Below, in pieces: positions 45,256 through 58,906 of a stretch of DNA of 64,000 bases (position 1 is the stretch's first letter; each line of letters begins with the position of its first letter). The notes below the pieces were generated by a model, which was not told where the DNA came from, made no database searches, and saw nothing but the letters and a program-made list of their open reading frames with translations. The DNA is taken from the NCBI GenBank assembly GCA_963931865.1, contig OZ007505.1, forward strand, positions 7,146,653 to 7,210,652. Direction: 5' to 3'. The stretch is from Axinella damicornis. Its lineage: Eukaryota; Porifera; Demospongiae; Axinellida; Axinellidae. The position numbers were made by a program, and so were the translations under genes.

Positions 45256-48200
45256 ATGGACCGAATGTTCAGCACAAACGAAGACGGTGAGTTGAGCATT
45301 TGGTGAAGTGAGGAGTTTCTTGCATCCTCTGGAATCAAGAATGCTGGTGTATGATTAGATCAAGCATGTGGCATGCAATTTGTACATTTTTTTGACTCAC
45401 AGTGGATGTGTGTATTTGCCTACTCTCCTTTGCAATCGGTCTGCAACATGCATATTAAATAGCTGTATGATTATGTGTATATGACAGAGATAATAGATGA
45501 AGAGACAGCTCTTGATCTCTACAAAAGTTCTGCTGTACCATAAGTAGTGGAATGAATGTGTACTATTTGACCAGTTCGACAATTATGGTGCAATCACATA
45601 GTGGGGGTCTATCATGACATCGGTTATCATGCTGGTTATCATGCTGGTCATCGTGAGGTGAGGTGATGCAAGTAAGATTGCAGGTTATATTTCAGGCACA
45701 CTCCTTTAGTAGGTGTGGCTTTCAGTTTCAGCTTCAAGCATTCAGGGCTCAAGGACTAGTAGGGAATTTCCCTGGTTGACCAATTGGCTTGTCATTACTA
45801 GCTGCACACCGTGCTGACATCAAAATTAATTTTCCGGAGCCATCGCACAAGGTAGATCAGAATGTTGTGGAGCCAACACCATTTCACTAGAAGAGAGAGT
45901 ACCCGGTATACTTGATTTCCGGAACGTCTGTACACACTAACTTGTAGTAATACAACTGCCACATAATATCGCAGACTATAAATGACACTTTTGGGTAAGT
46001 AGGTGAAATGTAAGTAGGTGAAGCAGACAGAGACCAATTCATAACAAGTGGCAATGGTTTTCAACAGTGCATGCTCATTCATACTACCAACACATCTACA
46101 CACACCTGTGCACAGAGGTTGCAAGCAAGCTGTTCTCGGCCTGCAGTTTGGGAGATGCTGATGCTGTCAAGCATTTACTGAAGACTGAGCCGTACACCAA
46201 CACCATCATGAACATGACCAATAGCAAGGACCCAAATGCAAAGATGGTCGCCGAGAAGACGATTTACACGGCTGCATTAAAAGGCCATTATGATGTAGTG
46301 AAATTACTTCTGAAAGGGAATGCAAACGCCAATGTGAACACGGGTTTTGGCACACCCATCTATGCAGCTGTAAAAGGTGGAAGTTTGGATCTGGTACGGC
46401 TTCTCATTGAGTATGGCGCTGACTACCGGACGGTGAAGGGCGGCTTCAGCCCTCTCTTTGTTGCCTGCATCGAGGGACGACTGAACATCCTCAAATACCT
46501 TGTGAACATTGGGGCCAATCTGTATGCATTCGACAACCCTCCTCTAATTTTCACCGCATGCTCAGCAGGCCAGCTTGCGGTGGTGAAGTACCTCATGGAA
46601 GAGATGGAATTTGACATCCACCGGACCCTCCGTGGAGAGGACGCTCTAAAAACAGATGGCAGGGACACGCTTCTCTACTGCGCCTGCAGCAGGAACAAGA
46701 TTGAGGTGGCCAGCTACCTAGTCCAGCAGGGAGCGCTCATCACACAGACCCTTGCCTCCAAATTCCCAGCCATCATCAAGGGTATCATCCACCAGAAATT
46801 TCGCCCGTTGGGAAAACCGGAGCCTGTGCAGCTCTACCACGCTAAACTGAAGGAGCTTGGTCTGGCTGAGATACCATGGAGCTTCCTGGCCGACTATTCC
46901 ACTACAATCACCAGGTTGGAACTCCGATCAAACTATCTCACGTCCCTGCCTGACAAGCTCTTTCAGATGCCATCTCTGAAGATCTTGGACATTTCTCACA
47001 ACCGCCTGCCTGAGATTTGCCAGGAGGATATAGCATGGCAGTGTGTCAGGTTGGTGTTTTTTGGTTCACTGTTTATAGCCTACATCTGAGAGAAGACAGG
47101 GTGTGGCTGTAGCCTCGTTCCCAGCCCATGCCCAATTTTTTGTCGCTTGCAGTACGGTAAAGCGGGGAGGGCCTGGTACTTTTCCTCACGTGAGTGACGC
47201 CAAGGGTAGAAAGACGGTAGAAAGACCTACATGAACGTGGGCGTACATGGGTCTCAGAACAGCTACAAGAGCTAAGGTACCAGGTAACATACCACACATA
47301 TCTAGCTAGTGGGGGGCGGCTGTCATGCTCACCGAGCGTTGAACGTGTAGATGATTGAATAACGTAGAGTCCTCATTCTGAACCATTTGTCGATTATGTC
47401 GTGCTCATGTGAGGAAATGTACCAGGCCCTCCCCGCTTTATCGTACTGCAAGCGACAAAAAGCTGGTCGTGGGACTGGGAACGAGGTTAGTGTGGCTAGT
47501 GTGAGAGTGTGATGCTCATGACCCCATGAATATGCATGAAAACCCATCACGTTGCCTATATGGTACATGCACTGGTGAGTGTGCATGTTCTGTCATCATG
47601 GTCACATGACTTTAAGATGACAGTGCAGCTGCTACACCACCTGTCTGAAGGGATTTATGGTGCACATGGTGAGTATGTGCTGTCAGGGTCACATGACTTT
47701 AAGGTCACATGACTTTAAGATGACAGTGCAGCTACTACACCACCTGTCTGGAGGGGATTCTTGTGCTGCCCTGTCATGTCTTAACACGACCCATTTTGGG
47801 ATCAATTATCAATCCCCCACCTTCTCCCAACATTGTTCAAACCTGTCCACCCCTTTCTTCTGTATTGTGACCATGAACCCATAATTGTATACACACACAA
47901 ACACACAACCACATTCACACACTGTGCACATGCACACAGCCTTGCAGACTTTGATTGTTCCCACAACCAGATCACATACATCCCCAGTGGTCTCTTCAAG
48001 TTGCCGGAGCTCACCAACCTCCTGTTGTCCTACAACCTCCTCACACATCTCCCAGGAGATCCCGAGGATGCCAGCGCTCAGACTACATCAGGTGTGTGGG
48101 TGTGTGCGTGTGTGTGTGTGTGATGAATTAAAGATAGTTCAGTCTGATGGTATGCACTATTGTATTGATGTTTTGATTTTACCTATATGTGAGGGGCAAC

Positions 48201-51200
48201 CACACTCCTGGTAGCTGTTGCAGCCCTGGTTGCAGCTCGCTGGTAGCGTATAGCCTCGTTCCCAGGCCCCGTCCGAAAACCCCGATTTTTGGACGGGGCC
48301 TGGGAACGAGGCTAGGTAGCGTAAGCTAAGTATTACAGCTCGTTCCAATTAATACACATGTCACATGAGACCATGCTCAGTCGATATCGAGTCAGCGCTA
48401 ACAATGGCCGTCAAAGGGAAGAAATTATAACAGCGCTCACAACTTCGCCAGCACTTCAGCACATAAGTATGACTGCAATCACGACTGTGTGGTCAGAATC
48501 TTTGTGGGCTTTTGTAAGAGCTGTACTGGCAACGAATGTCGAAGAGAGCGCTCGAATAATGGCGGCCAACGGGAAGACAAAAGCGTTCGCAACACCAAGG
48601 TGAGTTTCAGCACCAAAATTTTGCGTTCACTGCGTTATCAAGATCACGACGATGTGCATTTAGTCAGAGTCTTTGCAGGCCAATCCTAAGTAGTCAAACA
48701 TTACATAATTATGCGGTGAAGCGTTGTACCAGCCACTCGCACTCGAAAGCAGCACCACTGTTGTACACCTTTTGATGCTGTAGTTGGGCCTTAGCAGTCT
48801 GCCTGACGTCCCCCCGAAGGATCTTGAAGCAATTTCTTGAAGTTTCCATCCAAGGTCCAGAGACTGGAGGCTAAGTGGAATATTAGCAAGGCAGCATAAA
48901 TACTGGTCATTGTTCGTGACGTCAGATGTGGGCAAAATGCATTCTTTCAGTCATGGCGCTCATACGCCTTCCCCATTTGCATACTGCGAATGATCAAAAC
49001 TGGTGGTGGGAAAGGCCTGGGAACAAAATTTTAAATAGTGATTTTAAGGTAGATTTGGTAGGTACTGATTTTAGCAATTTTAACAGAAAATCAGTCATAA
49101 TTATCCATTGTGATGTATCACCACAAGTATGTTGTTGGATTCTTAGTGTGTAAACTGAACACTAGCCGTTTACCAATTGCAAAGTGGCGATTGTGTAAGG
49201 GAGTCTAGGCTGTGTCAACAGTCATGCTTGGTGGGAGGTTGGCGGAAATTTCCTCGTCTTGGTTTGTAGGTTTGAGGAAATGTGGTTTGGAATTCATCTC
49301 CTAGCTACCTCACCCTGAGACTGATAGAAAACACCCTTCAGATTGGAAGTGGGAGAAAGTGACATACCCCACTTCCAAAACTGTTCCTTCTTTGCTCAGC
49401 AATCCTTCACGCACTCCAACAGCTGCTTACCTGTTGTTACCTACTGCTACTGCATGTACAACCACACATTCATTGCCAAACCTTCACAGGATCCTCGTAT
49501 GGTCAAGTTGCCTCCATAGCGGTACTACACTTAGCCTCTCAGAATACCTCCACACGTCGCTTGCGCGCCACTTCCCGGGCTGTATGTCACATAATGTGCA
49601 TTGCCTAGCTAGGCTAGTAGCAAGCAGCTGGTTGCTAGATCTGCCAGTGGCTACAAATAGAAAATGTGCAGTCACATAGCAGGTGTTTCAGGTGGGTGGG
49701 GTATATAATTATGTATTTTTTTACACTCTAAGGTCATTTTGTTTTCATCTGACGGTCGATCTAACAACCGAACCTACTGATTCAGAACATGTAAACATTG
49801 CTCCCTACCCTAGTTTAAACAGTATGGCAGGGTGACTATACTATGGTAATTGACATTGTCTTCCCTTCTATTGGATGCTAGGCCTCCCAAATGATGTCCG
49901 CTGGGAGTGTGAGAAGCTGAAGAAGCTGGACTTTTCTCACAACCGTCTCCGTGCCCTCCCCGACACTTTCAATGACCTTCGCTCGCTGAATGTGATGAAC
50001 CTGTCGCACAACTACCTCAAGGAGTTGCCCCAGTCCTGCAGCTGGGGGTGCATCAACCTGGTGAGGTCATGTGATATCATGTGATAGCTCATGTGATATC
50101 ATGTGATAGCTCATGTGACCTTAGGAGGGAACATGACTGTGTAGGAGAACATTTTCAAATATGAACTATCCTTTCTGTTGCTATGTGGTGATGACTTGAG
50201 CTCGCTGACTAGGTATAAATGACTAATTGAGTAATAAATGGAAAATGCTAGATGGCCTCAACCAGCTTGGCTCACAGTTCGTACATCGGCAGTGGAACAG
50301 GTCCGGCAGACCTGGCTACCACCTGACCAATGTTTGCTGTATGGCACCTGAGCTAGAACTAGCAGAGCTCTCAGCCATCTTGTCACAACCATGAGCTTGA
50401 GGTAATGAATTGCGCATGCGCAGCGACTAATCAGAACTCAAGAATTTTAGTCAACAGCCTTAGTTCAGCTGATTAGTCAACAATGAAGTCATTAAACCCA
50501 TGATTGGATACAATTGCCATAGCAACAGAAATGTCTATGTCAAGACCATAACTTGGTTGTGGCCTTGTAGAGTGGTTTCCACTGGGTAGTGGGGACTCCC
50601 TGGAGGTTACTGTGAGTGCCTTATATGGAGTGTGTACAGTTGCTGCTGAATGGCTGATGAATACTGGTAGCAGCTGGATTATGAGTGTCCTGATTGCCAT
50701 TGGAGCAGAAGGTGAAAGTGTGTATAAATGCCACACCAACACAGAGAATGTTATTCTAACAAATAGATGGTGTGGATGTGTGTATAACTACACCAACACA
50801 GAGTTTGCCCTCCAATTTAGCTAGCCTTATGTCCCCTCACCCTCAAACCTGTGACGATCGATCGATCGAGGTTAACCCATCCCTCTTCTCACATGTTCCC
50901 CTCCCTCCTCTCACGTGTTCCCCTCCCTCCTCTCACGTGCTCCCCTCCCTCCTCTCACATGTTCCCCTCCCGCCTCTCACATGCTCCCCTCCCTCTCACA
51001 TATTCCCCTCCCTCCTCTCACATGTTCTCCTCCCTCCTCTCACATGCTCCCCTCCCTCCTCTCACATGTCCCCCTCCCTCCTCTCACATGTTCCCCTCCC
51101 TCCCCTCACATATTCCCCTCCCTCCTCTCACGTGTTCCCCTCCCTCCCCTCACATGTTCCCCTCCCTCCTCTCACGTGTTCTCCTCCCTCCTCTCACATG

Positions 51201-51901
51201 TTTCCCTCCCTCCTCTCACATGTTCCCCTGCCTCCTCTCAGATGTTCTCCTTCCTCCTCTCACGTGTTCCCCTCCCTCCTCTCACATGTTCCAGCCCCTC
51301 CCTCCTCTCACATGTTCCGGCCCCTCCCTCCTCTCACATGTTCCGGCCCCTCCCTCCTCTCACATGTTCTGACCCCTCCCTCCTCTCACGTGTTCCCATC
51401 CATCCTCTCACATGTTCCCCTCCCTCCCTCTCCAGGTCCACCTAGACGGCTCCCACAATCACCTCGTCGACCTACCCATCGGTGCTTCCAACTACTGGAT
51501 GCACTCACTCGAACGTCTCTACGTTGCACACAACTACATCACGGAGATATCACGCAACATAACAGAGCTGACCCACCTCACTGTCCTCGACCTCTCACAC
51601 AACAAGATCAAGTACCTCCCTCCAACGTCCTACTGGACAGGAAACCGGATGAACAAGCTCAACCTGGGCTTCAACGACCTCAGTGTCCTGAGCCACAGGT
51701 TGGAGGAGGAGCAAAGTAGCGCTAAGACAGCTGCTGACCAGAGCCAGGAGACCACCAGACACGCCTCCACTGTCAAGTCGTAAGTGCTCTCAACTGTTGA
51801 TGTCCATGTGAAAAACAATAGGCCCCTTCCTTCCTTCAAAAGGGTCCCTTTAACTCGGAAATGTAGTTACGCTTATATCAGTATATTGTATGATTTTATG
51901 T

Positions 51902-51936
<35 letters not shown>

Positions 51937-54900
51937 AAGGGGTGCTGGACTAGACACGGCCTTCATGCTTACTTGATCTCAATCTTGCGTCAATGTGGGT
52001 CCCAGTCAGTGTGCTAATGCTATTTGCCAGAGATGCTATTGTACAAGGCTGACAGTGAGTCAGAGTAATGAGCTACAGGAAAGGATAACTATCGTGCACT
52101 GCGCTAACATGAAAGGGTGAGAGCTCGCGAGACTTGTGCGCAGTGAGCTGCAATGAGATGTGAAGATGGGAATTGTGCCATTGTAGTCAGCATAAAAATG
52201 CTTTCAGATGATGTCCTTAAAATGATTTTGTCACAAATCGCAGTCAGCCGTAGGCTGTAATTCATTGTTTTTCATGATTTTGGGTACAAATTCAACCGAC
52301 AGCAAAACGGACATGGTTGGAATGCTTCATTCATAATGGTGCAAATCCCAGCTTCATATCTCCTTCCTAGCCCAAGATACCTAGCATAGTACTTAGCTCC
52401 AACTCCGTATATCCATTGTCTGAAGAAAGACATGTTGTATCCTAGTCTCGGTCCCAGACCCAAACCAGCCCCAGACCGTATCGCTTCCAGTATCACGTGC
52501 GTGATACTGGAAGCGATACGGTCTGGGGTTGGTTTGGGTCTGGGGCCGAGACTAGTTGTATCCCTGAATGAGATATGAAGCTATAGAGATTGCTACACAG
52601 AAGTAGCTACATAGAGTTGAAAATGTTGATTGTGATTGAATCCTCCCCCAGGATCATTGGTGGTGTCCTCGGTGGTGGTGCTTCCAGGAAGCAGAAGAAA
52701 ATCAGACCTACAGCTGCGGGGGCGGGATTGGAACTGACAGACACGGGGCCGGTAGACGACCAGCCACGAGAGCTGCCGACTGAGCTCTGGGGGTCCTGCC
52801 TGCAGTCACTGTACCTGCAGAACAACCACATCAAGTGGCTGCCCGACTACATTGGGAAGTTTAGCGGCCTGGCAAGACTGGACCTTAGCAGGTGAGAGGT
52901 GGTGCGGGCTCATGTGGTGTATATAAGACTGCATGCTTTCCGATGTGGCTTGTGTGTCTCCCGACCCCTCACACTCCACTTCCAACGGCATGCTAGATTG
53001 ACACAGTGGGATCTTGGCAGTACGGGCTATCGCTCCTCGTGCCCGATAGTGTCACTCACCCACCATACATATATGTAGCACATCTACATGTAGAATTATG
53101 AACTCGTGAGCACATTAATGTTACCTTTTGCTTGTGTCCCTTCTCTCCTCTCTACCTTCCCTCCTTTCCTGCACCCTCTCCCTTCTCCCCTCCTACTCCT
53201 CCTCCCCCCTTCTATCCTCCCCCTTCTCCCTTCCTTCCTTCCCCCTCCCCCCCTCTCCCTTCCCTCCTCCCTCCCCCTTCTCCCTTCCTTCCTCCCCCCT
53301 CCCTCTCCCTTCCCTCTTCCCCCCTCCCTCTCCCTTCCCTCCTCTCCCCTCCCTCTCCCTTCCCTCCTCCCCTCTCCCTCTCCCTTCCATCCCCTCCCCC
53401 TCCTCCTCACACTCCATCTCCCCACAGCAATTCTGACATTCACCTCCTCCCGCTCACACTGGGTCGCCTACGGAACTGCTGGGAGCTGATCCTTCACGGA
53501 CTCAAGATCTTCAACGTCCCCCAGCACCTAATGCCTGGTGTGACTCGTGGCGGCTCCACCAAGCACCTCCTTGCCTACCTCAGGGCACAGCTCAGACATT
53601 GCGTCCCCTACAGCAGGATGAAGCTCATGCTTGTGGGTCTGCAGGTGAGATTCAAGGGGCTGAGAGGAGGTTTGATGGGGAGGGAGATGAAATGAAGGGT
53701 GGGTGGGTTGGAGGGATGGTGGAGGGAAGGAGGGAGGGAAGGAGAGAAGTTACATGTATATAGACGGGAGAGAGAAAACTTCTTACTAATGGTTGTGACT
53801 GTGGCAAGAGAGACAAGCTGTTGGTACAATACCAGTATTGGAACTGTGGCAGCCACTGGGAATATGATTAGGCTCATTCCCAGACCTTTCATACTAAAAG
53901 CGATCTGCTCTGGGTCTGGGACCAAGACTAGGATATGATCAGTGACGTGGTGTTCTCCCAAGCTCATGACATCAAACTGTTGAGTATATAAGTGATGCCA
54001 GACAGCTGTATGACTCCCCTCTCTCACTCAGGGTCGTGGGAAGACAACCCTACTGTCTGTGCTCCGAAGCCCTGGCTCCTCCCTCCCTGAGAATGTCTCC
54101 ACGGTTGGGGTAGAGGTAGCGGAGTGGGTGGTACACCCCCCAGTTGGGGTGAAGAGAAAGGGCGGAACTTCCTCCCAGAGGGTAAGTTACTGTACTGTAC
54201 AGTAACTGTAGTTAGCACCTGTCCCGATCCGGTACTGGCTAATCGCGTATCAATTCGATTAGTGTGTGTTGTTTTCCACCTGTACTGTCGATTTTAGTGA
54301 ACCTATACAGCTACCTACAACATAGCTATATAGGCGCTAGTGGTTAGTGACCATCACATGATATATGGAGTGAGAGCATGTTGACCTTTTGCAGAGGTCA
54401 ATTGTCATGGAAGGTTTAGAGGTTGCCAGAATAATAGTACTGGCTTCATGATGACCTTTGACCTCCCTCCCCCTCCCCCTAACAGCACCAGATGGAGGTG
54501 ACGTTCAGTGCGTGGGACCTAGCCGGTCAGGAGGTGTACTACGCCACTCACCAGTGCTTCCTCTCTCGCAACACTCTCTACCTGGTGGTGTGGAGCATGG
54601 AAGAAGGGGACAAAGGCATCGACTACCTCCGCCCATGGCTGCTCAACATCCAGGTAAGTGATTGTACACCTGCAGGACGTGGGTACTGTGAGCCTGTGAT
54701 TACAGCACACATCACATGACTAGGTAGCATCTGGGAGGGTGTTGCCATGGCTACTGGACAGGGATGGTCCAGTTCTCTGAACCTTCCAGTAAAAGCTACT
54801 CTAATCTACTTACTTGTAGTCTGATTAGTAAGAAGGTTTACTAGGGAGATTAGTAGAGATTACTAGAGATTACTAGAGATTACAATTCTTGTTTACAAAT

Positions 54901-57900
54901 GTATTATTGCAGCCTGGCAAGACTGGATGGACATTAGCGGGTGAGGGGTGGTGCGGGCTCATGTGACGTCAGTATAAGACTGCGTGCTTTCCGATGTGGC
55001 TTGTGTGTCTCCCGACCCCTCACACTCCACTTCCAACGGCATGCTAGATTAACACAGTGGGATCTTGGCAGTACGGGCTGTCGCTCCTCGTGCCCGATAG
55101 TGTCACTCACCCACCATACATATCTAGCCCAGTAATGTTTCCGTTTGCATGCAGAGATTACAACTCTTGTATTGGTAGACATTATCCCAATTGTTGCCCA
55201 TCAATTTCCGTCCCTCCCTTCCAGGCTCGTGCCCCACACTCCCCGGTACTGATCGTAGGTACCCACCTGGACAGGCTGCCACCGTCAAGGGCCAACAGCC
55301 TCAAAGATCAGTACTGGCATAAGATCAAGGCACTCTATGACAAACCGGGCTATCCACGTATCTCCAGGTGAAAATCAAATGAAGCACAGCTTATGACAGG
55401 GTGGTCTTATTCTGGGAATGACCGATATAGTTATTGTATGCAGAACTCGCTTGTCATCAGAGACCCCTCCACACACGTACGCACACACATACATACACAC
55501 ACATACACACACGCACACACACACACACACACACACACCACACACAGTATTGTAATGGTATCCTGCACAACCGGAGTGGGGATTAAGGAGCTGCAGGAAA
55601 GGATCCACCACGCTGCCATTAGTGCTGTGGACTATGACACCAAAGAGCACATCATTGGCATGCAGGTATGTGACGGGGGCAAGCCTGAGTGAGCCTGAAC
55701 AAGCTCCACCCAGACTCCACCCATGCAGACCCCACCCACACAGATCACACCCAGTATTACCCACACAGACCCCAGGTTTAAATATACTTCTTTACCACTT
55801 TCCTCGTCTCTCCAGGTCCCTGCGAGCTATGTGGCCCTGCAGAGACTGATAGCAGAGGAGGTAAGGGTCTGTCAAGTGAAGGGGATCCCCCCGGTCCTCA
55901 ACCAGAAGGAGTTTGCTGCTCTCTCAGACTTTATCCCAGACAGCGATATCTCGGACCCTGAGGAGCTGTCGCTAGGTGAGTGGGGTCATGTCAGAGCGAG
56001 GCGGTCCTATGGAGGATCTTACAACTATTAAAGTTATCAAAAGTGTAGGGATAGCAGAATGACAAAAGTAGGGAAACAAGGTAGAGATGATATTCATACA
56101 ACATTTGGGTATGCAACCACCCTATAGACATCTTTTGATCCCTAGTTCGGTTATGGACATTGGTCTCGAGCCAAGACCCTCCTGCACATGCGAAGGAAGA
56201 GGGTCTGGTGTTCTGAGCAGCAATTCTTGTCACATAGGGCGGGGCTGAGCTCGGATTTGAGATCTCGAATCAGATGGCAGAATGCAAATGACGTATGCAA
56301 TTAAGCAGATGGCCTACAGTAATGTACGGTCTCATACATAGCTGTCCTAACACACTTCACGGCCATCTCAAGCTTTTGCAAACCGTACTATGTCATAGTC
56401 TATGCGCTCTGAGGCATCAGAAACTCGAGTTCCGGATTTGAAACTTATGGATGGGTAGTTTATACTGAGAGGTCACATATTATGACTCATGGTCTTTACG
56501 ATTGGATTCCACCTCTGTCATCTTCTGACACTCCTCCCCCAGCTGCCCAGTTCCTCCACGACAACGGAGTTCTGCTACACTACAACGATCACCTGCGAGG
56601 ACTCAACAACCTCTACTTCATCGACCCTGTCTGGCTTGCAGACATGCTTGCCGAAGTCGTAACCATCCCTGAAAGGCAGTCATTCGTCCACAACGGTATC
56701 CTCAAGGAGTCCAACGTTGCATTTATCTTCCGAGACAGCAGACGTTTCCCAAGCAAATTCTTCTCCCAGTATCTGCAGCTGCTTGAGCGATTTGAGATCG
56801 CCCTGTCACTTGGCAATGGCATGCGTCTGATTCCCTCCATGTTGCCCTTTCAGCGACCAGTTATGAACTTTGTCGACCCTGAACCAATCTCAGTCCAGCA
56901 AGCCGAAGTAGAAGACAAGTTGATGTTTCGTAAGAGCATTCTCTCCAGCAGCAGCAGCGAAGGGGAAGCCCCCAAACCAGCAGATCTCAGCTCCCCACGT
57001 ATGGTGAATGGGGTCAAGGTGATCGATACTACTGTTACGTGCATCCGGCGTCGCTACAGGATGGCCTATATCCCAAGTGGGTACTGGAGTCGTCTCATCT
57101 CCCGACTGATCATCAACCTGAAACGCTCTGGACTGGTGGAGACACCCTCCTCCTCTTCTCAGTCCCCGCCCATCATCTACTGGAGGCGTGGCATTGTGGT
57201 GCTCCACTCCACTGGGAGGTTCCTTGTGGAGTCCATCCAGAGTGTTGCACAGGGTGAGAGGGAGGAGGGAGGGAAGTGAGGTGGATACACCGAGTGAGAA
57301 GGAAGGAGAGTGGGAGTGGGAGAGGGAGGAGGGAAGGAGGAGAGTTGGAGGGGGGCGGGATGGGGGGAGCGTTGGGGCAGAGGGAGAGTGAGGGGAGGGA
57401 GAGTTGGGGGAGAGAGGAGGGAGAGTGGAGAGAGGAGAGAGGGAGAGTGGGGGGAGGGAGAGTGGGGAGAGAGAGAGTGTGGGAGGGTATTGTCCTGCAG
57501 CATGTAATCACATGTACCCACACCTGCACACAAACAGTGGCGGGAGGCATAGGGGATCAAATGCTGGAGGCATCAGCCAAGTACGTTGGTGAGGGTGTGG
57601 ACAAGCTGACAACGGGCCCACAGGGAGTGGACATCCAGGTGTGGTCCAGCTGCGGAGACTTCTCCGCCATGGGCTACGTTGTTGACCAGCTGGACTCCCT
57701 CATTGATGAGTGGTTCCCAGGTGAGTAGAGTAGCTCCAGTGCAAGTAGTACTGAGTGTACTCAGTTGCACTCCAGGTAGTAAAACAGATAGTCCACATGA
57801 TGGCATCAGTGTCATGTCATCAAGCACTCTTGGTAAACAGATAGTCCCCATAATCACTCAAACCTCACCTCACAGCTTACAGGAAAGGCCAACAAAAGTT

Positions 57901-58527
57901 CTGACTACACCATTGTGATGACCGTCGGTCACTGACTCAAGCATCTGATAAATGTGTTGAGTTTGACCCCTTTTGTCTTCAAGTTGGCTGCCGTTGCTCA
58001 AGCACCTGATTCAACTGTCATTGGCAGTGTAGCTCTCAGGAATACTACAGCATCGTGATCACTGTTGTACACCGAAGTTTATGTGCTGAAAGTCACACTC
58101 GTGGCGAAGTTGTGAGTGCTGTAGTAAGTTTTATCTTCCCCTTGGCCACCATTGCTCGCTTCGATTAGATTGCATGGATGTCACATAACATGCACATTAA
58201 TAAAGCAAGACCTGAGGCAGGATTCTGAAAGGTTTGACCTAGCAGGGAGTTTCACCACTAGAGGAGTGTGATCTCAGTTGTAGAGAATCTTACTGTAGAG
58301 GCTTGTGTGACTAGGACAGTTGAAACCGATGGTTTCTATAATTCCCTTTCTAGTGTCTGCACAAAGTGAGATATGTAGTACGTACAAGTCCTAAATGTCG
58401 TAAACCACTCTCCCTGTGACCTTGTTGCTTGGTACATGTATTCCCCCATACACACACGCATGCACACATTATATGCACACTATACACCATACACACCTTG
58501 CACACACGCACACATGCACACATGCAC

Positions 58528-58596
<69 letters not shown>

Positions 58597-58873
58597 ACAC
58601 ACACACACACACACACCAGGCCTAAACGACATTGATGTGGAGGGAGAGTGGCTGGTACAGCGGCAGGTTCTATGGAAGATCCCTGCAGAAGTGCTCAAGA
58701 GCTTTGAAGAGAAGCAAGAACAGGTGAAGGAGAAGAAGAAACAGGTGTGGGACTTTGTGACCGAGACAGACCAGTCCAGGGGAGAGGTGAGGGGATGGGA
58801 TGTTGGAGGGAGATGAGATGTAGGATTGAATCAGTAGCTTGATCGAGTGGTAGAGCAATAGCCTCGTTCCCAG

Positions 58874-58906
<33 letters not shown>

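Noticed and set aside
50878..51425. CRISPR-like array
   Set aside because: Units are tandem without spacers, and the genome is plainly eukaryotic.
50772..51719. Long Pro/Ser/Leu-rich open frames
   Set aside because: They are read-through of a 21-24 bp minisatellite in an intron; only 51436-51779 in one frame is exon (LRR region of the kinase).
58830..58870. tRNA-like phrase (AGCTTGATCGAGTGGTAGAG)
   Set aside because: No acceptor stem or B box could be placed around it.
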